Assembly: GCA_902608385.1 (NCBI GenBank)
Contig: CACLNT010000014.1
Location: 1-33,234, forward strand
DNA from: an uncultured Pelagibacteraceae bacterium
GTDB taxonomy: Bacteria > Pseudomonadota > Alphaproteobacteria > Pelagibacterales > Pelagibacteraceae
Length of the DNA: 33,234 nt
Reading direction: 5' to 3'
Both the position numbers and the translations under genes were made by a program. This document shows, piece after piece, positions 16,973 to 26,340 of the stretch; the first letter of the stretch is position 1, and each line of letters begins with the position of its first letter. The notes under the pieces were generated by a model, which saw only the letters and a list, made by a program, of their open reading frames with translations, made no database searches and had not been told where the DNA came from.

Positions 16973-19297
16973 TTAATAAATAGGTTTTCTTTTATAGTTA
17001 AAATAACCAAAAATAATTAATACCAACAAAGCAAATGGATAAACTATTGCTTTATTTGGTCTGTCTAAATTTTCTATTTTAAATTCGCTTATAATATCAC
17101 CTGTTTCAAATCCTGCTTTTTTTGCTAAACCATTCCATTTTAAAGTATCTACAATAATTTTATTTTGGTCTTTAACTAAATTTATTCCATAATTTTCTAA
17201 ATTGAAATTATTTTCAAAGGTATTTTTTTCAATAACAAATAATTTATATCTTTCACCGTATTCACTTAACCTAGTAACTTTTAAATGCACTTCTTTATTC
17301 GATTCTAAATTTACTAAGTGAAGATTGTCTAATTTTTTATAATCATATTTTGGATAAAGCTTATTAAGAGCAAAATTTGGTGATAATAATGATATTGAAA
17401 TAATTAAAAAAACTATAATTTCATACCAACGCAGTTTATTAAAAAACCATCTTTGTGTAGCAGCAGTAAATACTAGTATTCCAATTAAAGAAGTTGTTAT
17501 TACTAATAGTGCATGCCAAATATTTTCAATACCTATTAAAAGCAATTCATGATTAAATAAAAAAACAACTGGAAGAATACCTGTTCTTAAACTATACCAA
17601 AAAGCTTGTACTCCTGTTTTAAGTGGATCTCCTCCTGAAATACCTGCCGCTGCATAAGAAGCAAGACCTACAGGTGGGGTCACATCAGCCATTAATCCAA
17701 AGTAAAATACAAATAAATGAACAGCTATAAGTGGAAATATGTATCCAGAAGCATTACCAACATCTACTAAAACCATTGACATCAATGATGCTACAACAAC
17801 ATAATTTGCAGTTGTCGGTAACCCCATACCTAACAATAAACACAAAACTATAGTTAATAATATTAAAATTATAACGTTATCTTTAGCGACAGACTCTATA
17901 ACAATAATTAAATTTGTACTTAAACCTGTAGAACCTACTGCTCCAACTATTACTCCAGCTGTTGCAATTGCAATACCAACAGCAACCATATTTATTGCAC
18001 CTTTTTTAAAACCTACAACAGTTTGGTCAAACCAAATTGTAAAGGCATCTTTAAAATTAGATTGTTTAATTAACTTATATAATAAATTTACTAAAATTAA
18101 TGAGACTGTTGCATAAAATATAGAGTAAGAAGCTGTAAATCTTAGATAGACCAATAAATATATTAAAACAAAAATTGGAATTAAAAAATGCAAGCCAGCC
18201 AAAAAAGTTTTTTTTAAATTTGGTACATCTTCTTCTTCCATTCCCTTAAGATTTAATTTTAAAGCTTCAAGATGAGAAATATAAAACAATGCTATATATG
18301 ATATAATAGCGGGTAAAAAAGCATGTTTAACAACTTCAAAATATGTAACTCCTATAAAGCTTGCCATAACAAAAGCTGCTGCTCCCATAACTGGAGGCAT
18401 AATTTGACCATTAACAGATGATGAAACTTCTATTGCTCCGGCTTTTTCCTTTGAAAATCCAGTTTTTTTCATGATGGGAATTGTAAAAGTTCCAGTGGTA
18501 ACTGTATTAGCCACTGATGACCCAGAAATCATACCAGTCATTCCTGATCCTAAAATCGCAGCTTTTGCTGGACCACCTCTCATTTTTCCAACCAAAGCAA
18601 ATGCTAAATCTAAAAAATATTTTCCACCACCTGCAGTTTCTAAAAGCGCTCCAAATAAAACAAATAAAAAAATAAAATCAACTGACACACCAATAGGGAT
18701 CCCAAATATCGCTTCTTGATCAAACCATTGAAATCCAACAAGTCTCTTTAATGAAAGTCCTCCATGAGAAATTATATCTGGAGCATATTGTCCAAAATAA
18801 GAAAATAACAAAAAACATGATGCTATTATAACTAAAGGTGTTCCAATTACTCTTCTCGTTGCTTCGAGTAAAATTAAAATTCCAATCATTCCAATAATTA
18901 ACTCAATTGGTATAATATATTTACCTAGTGTAATTTTTAATAGAATGCCTCCTCTATCTACTAATTGATCATAAAAAAAATAAATATAGAGACAACAAAA
19001 TGCTCCAATTATGCTTATTAAAATATCTATAATTGAAATTTTTTTTGACCTAGAAAAAGGAAAAATTAAAAAAGCCAATAATAATGCAAAACCTAAATGG
19101 ATCGCCCTTGCGGGTAAACCCTTAAACATTCCGATGTTAAACCAGAAAGGAAATGGTGAAGCATACCAAAGTTGAAATAATGACCAAATAATCGCTATAG
19201 CTCCAACAATTTTTAAATGTAATCCAGTAAGATTCCTAGTTGGGGATAAATCTTCTTTAATTTTACTTTCTACATTTGTGCTAGTATTTTGATTCAT
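16973..19297 (-). CDS. TRAP transporter fused permease (DctQM, TAXI type) with C-terminal DUF3394-like domain
   Basis: This 774-residue protein fuses the small (4-helix, DctQ) and large (12-helix, DctM) TRAP membrane subunits, the form that goes with TAXI receptors. The DctM signature GMTGMISGSSVANTVTTGTF, the matching second-half motif GLPTTANYVVVASL and GLMADVTPPVGLASYAAAG are all present. The last 150 residues are soluble and include WNGLAKKAGFETGDIISEF, a PDZ-like segment as in DUF3394, closed by a final membrane helix and a basic tail. It drives sodium- or proton-coupled uptake of a substrate delivered by the periplasmic receptor encoded just upstream; TAXI systems mostly handle organic acids or glutamate-like compounds. 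A terminator hairpin separates it from that receptor gene. Confidence 0.94.
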   Translation of the reverse strand: MNQNTSTNVESKIKEDLSPTRNLTGLHLKIVGAIAIIWSLFQLWYASPFPFWFNIGMFKGLPARAIHLGFALLLAFLIFPFSRSKKISIIDILISIIGAFCCLYIYFFYDQLVDRGGILLKITLGKYIIPIELIIGMIGILILLEATRRVIGTPLVIIASCFLLFSYFGQYAPDIISHGGLSLKRLVGFQWFDQEAIFGIPIGVSVDFIFLFVLFGALLETAGGGKYFLDLAFALVGKMRGGPAKAAILGSGMTGMISGSSVANTVTTGTFTIPIMKKTGFSKEKAGAIEVSSSVNGQIMPPVMGAAAFVMASFIGVTYFEVVKHAFLPAIISYIALFYISHLEALKLNLKGMEEEDVPNLKKTFLAGLHFLIPIFVLIYLLVYLRFTASYSIFYATVSLILVNLLYKLIKQSNFKDAFTIWFDQTVVGFKKGAINMVAVGIAIATAGVIVGAVGSTGLSTNLIIVIESVAKDNVIILILLTIVLCLLLGMGLPTTANYVVVASLMSMVLVDVGNASGYIFPLIAVHLFVFYFGLMADVTPPVGLASYAAAGISGGDPLKTGVQAFWYSLRTGILPVVFLFNHELLLIGIENIWHALLVITTSLIGILVFTAATQRWFFNKLRWYEIIVFLIISISLLSPNFALNKLYPKYDYKKLDNLHLVNLESNKEVHLKVTRLSEYGERYKLFVIEKNTFENNFNLENYGINLVKDQNKIIVDTLKWNGLAKKAGFETGDIISEFKIENLDRPNKAIVYPFALLVLIIFGYFNYKRKPIY

Positions 19298-19318
19298 TTA
19301 TGAAGGATACTTTACTAC

Positions 19319-19354
19319 AAAAAAAAGGCCCAATAAATATATCGGGCCTTTTTT
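19319..19354. terminator. Bidirectional intrinsic terminator/attenuator between TAXI receptor and TRAP permease genes
   Basis: Arms AAAAAAGGCCC (19321-19331) and GGGCCTTTTTT (19344-19354) pair perfectly around a 12-base loop. Read leftward, the direction of both flanking genes, the stem is followed by eight U residues (19326 down to 19319). The G/C core stands out in this AT-rich DNA. Placed after the receptor stop and before the permease start, it should cut most transcripts or protect the upstream mRNA, giving more receptor than permease. Confidence 0.85.
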
Positions 19355-19374
19355 AATTTAATTAAGTATTTGGA

Positions 19375-20382
19375 TTACATTAATCCAGCTTCTTTATAGT
19401 ATTTAATTGCACCAGGATGTAATGGAGCTGATAAACCATCAGCTATCATGTTTTTCTTTTCCAATGGTCCAAAAGCTGGATGTTGTTTTCTAAAATCATC
19501 AAAGTTTTCAAAAACAGCTTTTGTTACTAAATAAACTAGCTCTTCAGAAACATCAGCGCTAGTTACTACAGTAGCTTTAACACCAAAAGTAGTTACATCT
19601 TTTTTTTGTCCTGTGTAAGTTCCCGCAGGTATTGTAGCTGCTGCATAATAAGGCGCACCATCTATTAAACCTTGAACAGGTCCTCCAGTAAGATTAATTG
19701 GTAATGCTTTTGCTGCGCATGTTGCTGCTTGCTCCATGGCACCATTTGGAAATCCTACGGAATATCCATAAGCATCTATTTTGCCATCGCAAAGTGCTTT
19801 AACTTGTTCAGAAGAAGTCAACTCTGTAACTCCTTTGAAATAGCTATTGTCAACTCCCATTGCTGCCATAAGTACTTCCATGGTTCCTCTTTGACCTGAA
19901 CCTGGATTACCTATATTAACAGTTTTACCTTTAAGACCTTTAAAGTCTTTTACTTTTGCTTTTTTCCTAGCCCAAATTTGGAAAGGTTCGTTGTGAACTG
20001 AAAAAACAGCTCTTAAATTGCTAAACTGTTTTCCTTCCCATTTGCTTGAACCATTGTAAGCATGAAATTGCCAGTCAGATTGAGCTACACCAAATTGAAA
20101 CTCACCATCTTTAATTTGACCAATGTTGTAGTTTGATCCACCAGTAGATGGAGCTGTACATCTGTAGGCTTTATCAGTCGCAGCTTTTTTTCTTCCATGT
20201 TCAGAACTAGTTGCATATTTATGTAACATTTTACAAATAGCGTTACCAGTCTGAAAATAAACTCCAGTTGGTCCTCCTGTTCCTATCGTAAAAAACTCTG
20301 CAGATTTTGCAACTGTAGAAAAAGACAAAGTAGTTACAAAAATTACAAGAGCGCTCGATAGTAATGTAAGTATTTTTTTCAT
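19375..20382 (-). CDS. TAXI-family TRAP transporter solute-binding protein
   Basis: This is a 335-residue periplasmic receptor. The signal peptide is MKKILTLLSSALVIFVTTLS..., with likely cleavage after VAKSA (residue 28). The mature protein starts with EFFTIGTGGPTGVYFQTGNAIC, the TAXI hallmark, and includes FQFGVAQSDW and GKTVNIGNPGSGQRGT. I chose the ATG at 20382 over one at 20397 because GGAGGG lies seven bases before it; the longer start would put this ribosome-binding site inside the gene. It is one of the few strong Shine-Dalgarno sequences in the window and suggests heavy translation, usual for SAR11 binding proteins. It is first in the operon with the fused permease. Confidence 0.94.
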   Translation of the reverse strand: MKKILTLLSSALVIFVTTLSFSTVAKSAEFFTIGTGGPTGVYFQTGNAICKMLHKYATSSEHGRKKAATDKAYRCTAPSTGGSNYNIGQIKDGEFQFGVAQSDWQFHAYNGSSKWEGKQFSNLRAVFSVHNEPFQIWARKKAKVKDFKGLKGKTVNIGNPGSGQRGTMEVLMAAMGVDNSYFKGVTELTSSEQVKALCDGKIDAYGYSVGFPNGAMEQAATCAAKALPINLTGGPVQGLIDGAPYYAAATIPAGTYTGQKKDVTTFGVKATVVTSADVSEELVYLVTKAVFENFDDFRKQHPAFGPLEKKNMIADGLSAPLHPGAIKYYKEAGLM

Positions 20383-20450
20383 TATTTTTCCCTCCATAAT
20401 GTTTTTAATTTATTGATCCTAACAGCTCTTTATGGTGTAAGTCTAGAATA

Positions 20451-20478
20451 ATTCTAAAGTATTATGAAAGTTTGTTAA
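20451..20478 (-). promoter_or_regulatory. Possible promoter of the TAXI-TRAP operon
   Basis: On the minus strand TTAACA (20478-20473), a 16-base spacer, then TAGAAT (20456-20451): ten of twelve consensus bases. The -10 forms half of a perfect palindrome TAGAAT-T-ATTCTA (20444-20456), so a repressor bound there would block the polymerase. The leader would be about 60 bases. Confidence 0.4.
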
Positions 20479-20495
20479 ACTTAATTCAGTTAGTT

Positions 20496-21722
20496 TTATA
20501 ACGATTCTGACCAAAGTTTAAGCTTATTTACGCCTTCTACAATTTTAGGAGCAAATTTTGCTATTGAGTTTATGTCTAATTTGTTATTTTTTTTTATATA
20601 ATCCATAAATTCTTGTCCGTTAAAATCTGTAAAGCTTAATCTAACTATCATTCGTTCTTTTGAAAATCCAAAATCAGAACCTGGTAATAAAGCTACTCCA
20701 GTTTTTTCTAGAATATCACTACACATATCCTGGGATGTAGAAAATTTTTTAATTAAAAATTCAGGCATGAGATAAAAACCACCTTGAGGTTTATTCATAT
20801 TTATTTTATTTGATTTTAAATTGTTATAAACATATTCGCCAACTGCCTTAAGAATAGAGCGAGAATTATTAATATATTCATCATGATTATTACTATAGGC
20901 AGCTATAGCAGCATATTGTATTGGTGCACTTACCGACGAAAAAGTTTCGCTTGCTAAAATTTTAAGAGAATCTCTTAATTCTTTTAAACCTTCGGGAATT
21001 ATAAAATGTCCTAATCTCCAACCACCTGCTCCACACCATTTACTTAGACCTGTACTAATAATAGTTTTTTTAGGATAAAATTGTGAAATTGATTGAAAAT
21101 TTTCATGAAAGCTCAACTCTGAGTAAATTTCATCTGACAATATCAAAATATTATATTTTTTTGCAATAGTGCTAATTTCTTTTAAGTTATTACAGATTTG
21201 ACCTGAAGGATTGTTAGGAGAATTTAAAAATAACAAATAATTTTTTTTCCTATCTTTTAAAATAACTTTTTCTATTTCCTCTCCTGTTGGAAACCAATTA
21301 TTTTCACTTTTTGTTATAATCCAGTGCATCCTATTTCTGTTTAACAAGGCTTGCGGAGCGTAAGATACCCAGCTAGGTGCTGGAAGCAATATATCTCCAT
21401 CAAAAAGAAGTTGAAGCAAGAACATTAGTTCTTTGGTACCAGGTCCAACAATTATATTTTCAGGTTTATAATTTTTACTATATTTATTACTTGAATATTT
21501 GGAAATTGCTGTCCTTAGTTCACTTAAACCTTGCATAGATAAATATTTGTTTTGATGGGCATTATTTTTTAGTTCATTAACAACATCATCTGGAACCTGA
21601 AATGGTGACTGTCCAAAACCAAATCTATAAATTTTTTTACCCTTTGATTCCAGATTATTTGAAATTTCATTCATTCTAAGCGTTGAAGAAGGTTTTAAAT
21701 TTTTAATTATTTTTTTTAACAT
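20496..21722 (-). CDS. Class I/II PLP-dependent aminotransferase
   Basis: This 408-residue enzyme of fold type I has all key motifs: NSPNNPSG (167-174) for cofactor and substrate contact, the DEIY pair (Asp197 with the pyridine N, Tyr200 with the phenol O), SKWCGAGGWRLGH with the Schiff-base Lys228 and Arg236 for cofactor phosphate, and a C-terminal RLSF whose Arg binds the substrate carboxylate. It resembles aspartate/branched-chain-type aminotransferases; the amino donor cannot be named. Its ATG directly follows the TAA of the acetoacetyl-CoA synthetase gene with no base between, so the two are co-translated, which suggests the keto product may be linked to CoA-ester metabolism. Confidence 0.88.
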   Translation of the reverse strand: MLKKIIKNLKPSSTLRMNEISNNLESKGKKIYRFGFGQSPFQVPDDVVNELKNNAHQNKYLSMQGLSELRTAISKYSSNKYSKNYKPENIIVGPGTKELMFLLQLLFDGDILLPAPSWVSYAPQALLNRNRMHWIITKSENNWFPTGEEIEKVILKDRKKNYLLFLNSPNNPSGQICNNLKEISTIAKKYNILILSDEIYSELSFHENFQSISQFYPKKTIISTGLSKWCGAGGWRLGHFIIPEGLKELRDSLKILASETFSSVSAPIQYAAIAAYSNNHDEYINNSRSILKAVGEYVYNNLKSNKINMNKPQGGFYLMPEFLIKKFSTSQDMCSDILEKTGVALLPGSDFGFSKERMIVRLSFTDFNGQEFMDYIKKNNKLDINSIAKFAPKIVEGVNKLKLWSESL

Positions 21723-23684
21723 TTAATAATTTAATTCTTTTAAATTTTTATACTGTTCTAAAACTTCTGGATTAGCTAATGCTTCTTTGTTTTTAATTAC
21801 ATTACCTTCTATTATATTTTTAACTGCTAATTCAACTATTTTTCCATTTTTAGTTCTAGGAATATCATTTACAGCAATTACTTTATCTGGAACGTGTCTT
21901 GGAGAAGCATTTTTTCTTATTTTTTTTTTTATCTTAATAAATAATTCTTCATTAAGTTCATAGTTAGGATTAAGCACTATAAATAAGATTATCCTAATAT
22001 CATTATCCCAAGTTTGCCCAATAACTATGGATTCTTTAATTTCCATAAACTTTTCTACCTCTGAATATATTTCAGCCGTTCCAAGTCTTACTCCACCTGG
22101 ATTAAGTGTGGTATCTGACCGACCATAAATAATAAAGCCTCCAGATTTTTTTCTTTCAATATAGTCACCATGATGCCAAATGTTTAAAAACTTATTAAAA
22201 TATGCATCTTTAAATTTAACATTATGTTTATCATTCCAAAATTTTAATGGCATTGATGGAAAAGGGCTTTTGCATACTAGCTCACCTTTAATACTTTTTA
22301 TAGATTTTCCTTTTTCATTAAAAACATCAACATCTAAGCCTAGTCCTTTATTTTGAATTTCACCTGAAATTACCGGTTCAAATAAATTGCCTAATACAAA
22401 GCAAGAAACAATGTCAGTTCCTCCTGATATCGAAGACAAATGTACATCTTTTTTAATATTTTTATATATATATTCAAATCCGTCGTTTGATAATGGAGAT
22501 CCAGTAGAACAGATTGTTTTTAATTTATTAAGTTTATATTTGTTTTTAATTAAAATTTTTGATTTACGAAGAGCATCAATATATTTTGCACTTACACCAA
22601 ACAAAGTAATTTTTTCTTTTTCTGCAATTTTAAATAACAAATCTTCTTTTTTATACATTGGCGAACCGTCAAATAAAACTATTGAGGCTTTAGAGGCTAG
22701 GGAACTAACTAACCAGTTCCACATCATCCATCCGCACGTAGTAAAGTAAAACACATTATCATTTTCCTTAATATCGCAATGTAATTGATGCTCTTTTTTG
22801 TGTTGAAGCAAAACACCACCACTTCTATGACAAATACATTTTGGTTTACCAGTAGTTCCACTAGAATAAAGTATTGCTATAGGATGTTCAAAATCAAAGC
22901 TAGAAAATTTAATTTTATCTGGTTTAATTTTACTCAACTCTTTCCAATGATATATTTTAACTTTTTTAATTTCTAATTTATTTAATATATTTTTTTTACC
23001 AGGGTAGTTAACAACTACAACATGTTTAATTGATTTTATTTTCTGTAATATTTTAGGAAGTCTTTCTAGTACATTAATTTCTTTTCCATTATAATAATAT
23101 TTATCAACTATAAATAAAACTTTTGGCTTAATTTGTGAAAAACGTTCTATTACTCCATTTATACCAAAATCTGGAGAACATGAAGACCAAATAGCTCCCA
23201 AAGAAGAAGTTGCAAGAAATGCCTCTACTGTTTCAATAAAATTTGGTAAATAAGCTGCAACTCTATCATTTTTTTTTAATTTTATTTTATTAAAAAATTT
23301 AAAAATTTTACTTACATTATTATTCAATTCTAACCAATTACGTTCTTCTCTAAAACCATTTTCACTAATAAATGTAATTGCTTTACTTTTATTATTTTTT
23401 GTAATTAAATTTTCTGCAAAATTTAACTTAGATTTAGGTAAAAAAAAATTTTTATAAAATATTTTTGAAACTATTAATTCTATATTACTCTTAGTTCCTT
23501 TAATTTTGCAATAATCCCAAATAGAACTCCAAAATTTTCCAGAATTTTTAATACTCCAATTAAAAATTTTATTATAATTATGATCTAATTTTAAATTAAA
23601 TTTTTTTGAAATAAATTTCTCATAGGCATACAAATTAGAATTTGTTTTTTTGTTTTTAGAAGCTTCCCACAATTTTTTGCCCAT
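21723..23684 (-). CDS. aacS: Acetoacetyl-CoA synthetase
   Basis: This 653-residue adenylate-forming enzyme would activate acetoacetate to acetoacetyl-CoA with ATP. SSCSPDFGINGVIERFSQIKP is characteristic of the AacS branch, distinguishing it from acetyl-CoA synthetase. The P-loop YSSGTTGKPK is near residues 270-280, STGSPLSNDGF and GGTDIVSCF frame the acyl pocket, HHGDYIERKKSGGFIIYGRSD carries the adenylate-binding Asp, and PRTKNGK places the catalytic Lys at about 615. The length matches the family. It heads an operon with the aminotransferase. Together with the thiolase at 14406-15515 it would allow acetoacetate use as carbon source. Its promoter must lie within 23685-23856. Confidence 0.93.
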   Translation of the reverse strand: MGKKLWEASKNKKTNSNLYAYEKFISKKFNLKLDHNYNKIFNWSIKNSGKFWSSIWDYCKIKGTKSNIELIVSKIFYKNFFLPKSKLNFAENLITKNNKSKAITFISENGFREERNWLELNNNVSKIFKFFNKIKLKKNDRVAAYLPNFIETVEAFLATSSLGAIWSSCSPDFGINGVIERFSQIKPKVLFIVDKYYYNGKEINVLERLPKILQKIKSIKHVVVVNYPGKKNILNKLEIKKVKIYHWKELSKIKPDKIKFSSFDFEHPIAILYSSGTTGKPKCICHRSGGVLLQHKKEHQLHCDIKENDNVFYFTTCGWMMWNWLVSSLASKASIVLFDGSPMYKKEDLLFKIAEKEKITLFGVSAKYIDALRKSKILIKNKYKLNKLKTICSTGSPLSNDGFEYIYKNIKKDVHLSSISGGTDIVSCFVLGNLFEPVISGEIQNKGLGLDVDVFNEKGKSIKSIKGELVCKSPFPSMPLKFWNDKHNVKFKDAYFNKFLNIWHHGDYIERKKSGGFIIYGRSDTTLNPGGVRLGTAEIYSEVEKFMEIKESIVIGQTWDNDIRIILFIVLNPNYELNEELFIKIKKKIRKNASPRHVPDKVIAVNDIPRTKNGKIVELAVKNIIEGNVIKNKEALANPEVLEQYKNLKELNY

Positions 23685-23752
23685 AATTTTTTCTAAATAA
23701 CTATTGTAGAATTAATTTTATTTATGTTATTCTAAGTTATAAAAACCACTAA

Positions 23753-23824
23753 ATGAGAACTTTTATCCCAACGATTCGGTCATGTTTTATACTATTTTTG
23801 TTCTTCGCTGCCAACAACATGTAG
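23753..23824 (+). CDS. Possible 23-residue leader peptide upstream of the helicase
   Basis: An ATG frame begins MRTFIPTIRSCFILFLFF and ends 32 bases before the helicase start, in the 172-base divergent gap shared with aacS. It reads like a small signal or membrane peptide, and the local DNA is less AT-rich than usual for spacers here. There is no ribosome-binding site and no known family. It may be a leader peptide, or simply part of an untranslated leader or promoter region. Confidence 0.2.
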   Translation: MRTFIPTIRSCFILFLFFAANNM

Positions 23825-23856
23825 TACAAAATTAATTTAACATACTAAAGATTGAA

Positions 23857-26340
23857 ATGGCAAAAAATAAAATTACAGCTGTTCTAGGTCCTACCAATAC
23901 TGGAAAAACCTTTCTAGCTATTGAAACAATGCTTTCATTTGACTCAGGAATGATTGGCTTTCCTTTAAGATTATTAGCAAGAGAAGTTTACGATAAAATT
24001 ATAAAAAAAATAAATCCTAATAAGGTTGCATTAATAACAGGTGAAGAAAAAATTATACCTGCAAATGCAAAATATTATCTTTGTACCGTGGAATCTATGC
24101 CAATAGATAAAAATTTAGAATTTGTTGGAATTGATGAAATTCAAATGTGTGCAGATCATGAAAGAGGACATATTTTTACTGATCGATTATTAAATCTCAG
24201 AGGTGAAAAACTTACAATGTTAATGGGATCAAATACAATTAAAAATATTATTATTAAATTAAATGAGGATACAGAGTTCATTAATAAAAAAAGATTATCA
24301 AAGCTTTCTTATGTGGGTCATAAAAAAATTTCTAGAATAGATAGAAAAACTGCAATTATAGCATTTTCGGCAGAAGAAGTTTATGCAATTGCTGAGCTAG
24401 TAAGAAGACAAAAAGGTGGTGCAGCTATTGTTATGGGTTCTCTAAGTCCAAAAACTAGAAATGCACAAGTTGAATTATATCAATCAGGCGATGTTGATTT
24501 TTTAGTAGCAACAGATGCAATTGGAATGGGAATAAATATGGATTTAGAAAATATTTATTTTTCAAATTTAAAAAAATTTGATGGGAAAAAATTAAGAAGA
24601 TTAAATTTATCAGAAATTGGACAAATAGCTGGAAGAGCTGGTAGATATTTAAGTGATGGAAGTTTTGGAATAACAGGGGACTGTAAAGAAATTAATGCTG
24701 AAGAGGTAGAATTATTAGAAAACCATAAATTTGAGGAAATAAGAACTTTATTTTGGAGAAACTCTAATCTAAATTTTAATAATGCATTTAGCTTAATTAA
24801 GTCACTTGAAGAAAAATCCAATAAAGATTGGTTAAAAAAAGTCCATGAATGTGAAGATGAAAAAGTTTTAAAATATTTCTTAAAAGATTTAAATACGCAC
24901 AAAATATCTGAAAACCAAGAAGTCTTAAGTTTATTATGGGAATGTTGCCAAATTCCTGATTTTGTCAAAAAAACCTATGGTCATCACTTGGAAGTTGTAA
25001 GCAAAGTTTTTGGTTTCCTTAATGGAAAAGGGAAAAAAATTACTAGTAATTACATGAAACAACAACTATCTATTTTAAACAAATTAGAGGGAAACGTTGA
25101 CTCTTTATCAAATCGAATTGCAAATGTTAGAACATGGTCTTATGTATCTAATAAAGTTAATTGGGTTGAAAACCAAGATTATTGGATTGAAAGAACAAAA
25201 TTATTAGAAGATAAATTATCAGATAGATTGCATGAAGAACTTACAAAAAGTTTTATTGATAAAAGAGCAAGTATTTTGGCTAGAGGATTAAAACAAGATA
25301 TGACTTTTAAAACAGAAATCATTGAAGATGATAAAGTTATAATAAACAATCAATTTATTGGAAAATTGAAAGGTTTAAAATTGGAGTTAGATTTAAAAGT
25401 TGATACGCTTGATACTGACATAAAATCGCTAAAAAAAGCCGCAAGACAAACTATTGGTCCAGAATTAAACAAAAGAATTAAACAAATTATTGAAGCTAGT
25501 TTACTTGAGTTAAAAGATGATTTTAAAATTTACTGGGAAAAATTCCCAATTGCAAAATTGTTACCGGGAAAAGATTATCTAGATCCAGAACTGTCTTTAA
25601 TTATTGATGATATTGTTGAAATAAATGAACAAAAAAAACTTTTAAACCATTTGGAAAAATGGCTTAAAGAAAAAATTAATTTTATATTGAAAAGCTTAAT
25701 TGAACTTAGAAGTTTAAAAGAAAGCAATTCTTCTGTTAGAGCTTTAGCCTATCAATTATATGAAAATAATGGCGTGTTAAAAAGAGATAAGGTTTCAGAA
25801 TATCTAAAAAAACTTGGCCAAGATGAAAGAAAAATTTTAAGAAAATTAGGAGTAAAATTTGGTAGATATCATGTTTTTCTCTTTAAATTATTAAAACCAG
25901 AATCAGTTTCCTTAAGAATTTTACTTTGGAAAAATTACCATCAAAAATCATTTAATCTAAAACCTCCAACTTTTGGTTTAAATTTTTTAGAGGATAAAGA
26001 TTATAAAAATAAAAATTTTATGCTTTTATGTGGGTTTGAAAATTTTGATAAATATTTTGTTAGAATAGATATTTTAGAAAGATTGTTTGTACAAATTATA
26101 AACACAAATCCAAACAGTAAAGCAAAAATAAAATTAGTTCCCGAAATGCTAAATTTACTTGGTTGTAGTAAAAATAATTTTATTAAATTAATTAAAAAAA
26201 TGAGCTATAAAACCTTTGAAGAAAATAATGAACTTTACTTCAAATATGCTCCAACTAAACAAAAAATGAGAAAAACTATTAAAAAAATTAATGAAACTGA
26301 TAATCCTTTTAATATATTAAAAAATATTAATTTTAAATAA
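23857..26340 (+). CDS. Suv3-like ATP-dependent RNA helicase (superfamily 2)
   Basis: This 827-residue helicase starts almost at its Walker A motif, GPTNTGKT (11-18). Motif II is DEIQ (93-96), the variant typical of the Suv3 family, not DEAD or DEAH. MGSNT (motif III), ATDAIGMGINMDLENIYF and QIAGRAGR (256-263, motif VI) follow. Suv3 is the mitochondrial RNA helicase of the degradosome, and alphaproteobacteria carry relatives thought to act in RNA turnover. The long C-terminal part (about 400-827) is lysine-rich and not assignable to a known domain by eye. It leads an overlapping run with the TerB-like, ferredoxin and CarD genes: its TAA shares an A with the next ATG. Confidence 0.93.
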   Translation: MAKNKITAVLGPTNTGKTFLAIETMLSFDSGMIGFPLRLLAREVYDKIIKKINPNKVALITGEEKIIPANAKYYLCTVESMPIDKNLEFVGIDEIQMCADHERGHIFTDRLLNLRGEKLTMLMGSNTIKNIIIKLNEDTEFINKKRLSKLSYVGHKKISRIDRKTAIIAFSAEEVYAIAELVRRQKGGAAIVMGSLSPKTRNAQVELYQSGDVDFLVATDAIGMGINMDLENIYFSNLKKFDGKKLRRLNLSEIGQIAGRAGRYLSDGSFGITGDCKEINAEEVELLENHKFEEIRTLFWRNSNLNFNNAFSLIKSLEEKSNKDWLKKVHECEDEKVLKYFLKDLNTHKISENQEVLSLLWECCQIPDFVKKTYGHHLEVVSKVFGFLNGKGKKITSNYMKQQLSILNKLEGNVDSLSNRIANVRTWSYVSNKVNWVENQDYWIERTKLLEDKLSDRLHEELTKSFIDKRASILARGLKQDMTFKTEIIEDDKVIINNQFIGKLKGLKLELDLKVDTLDTDIKSLKKAARQTIGPELNKRIKQIIEASLLELKDDFKIYWEKFPIAKLLPGKDYLDPELSLIIDDIVEINEQKKLLNHLEKWLKEKINFILKSLIELRSLKESNSSVRALAYQLYENNGVLKRDKVSEYLKKLGQDERKILRKLGVKFGRYHVFLFKLLKPESVSLRILLWKNYHQKSFNLKPPTFGLNFLEDKDYKNKNFMLLCGFENFDKYFVRIDILERLFVQIINTNPNSKAKIKLVPEMLNLLGCSKNNFIKLIKKMSYKTFEENNELYFKYAPTKQKMRKTIKKINETDNPFNILKNINFK

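Noticed and set aside
24555..24968. 137-codon frame opposite the helicase
   Set aside because: Ser/Phe/Leu-rich antisense shadow of a conserved helicase region.
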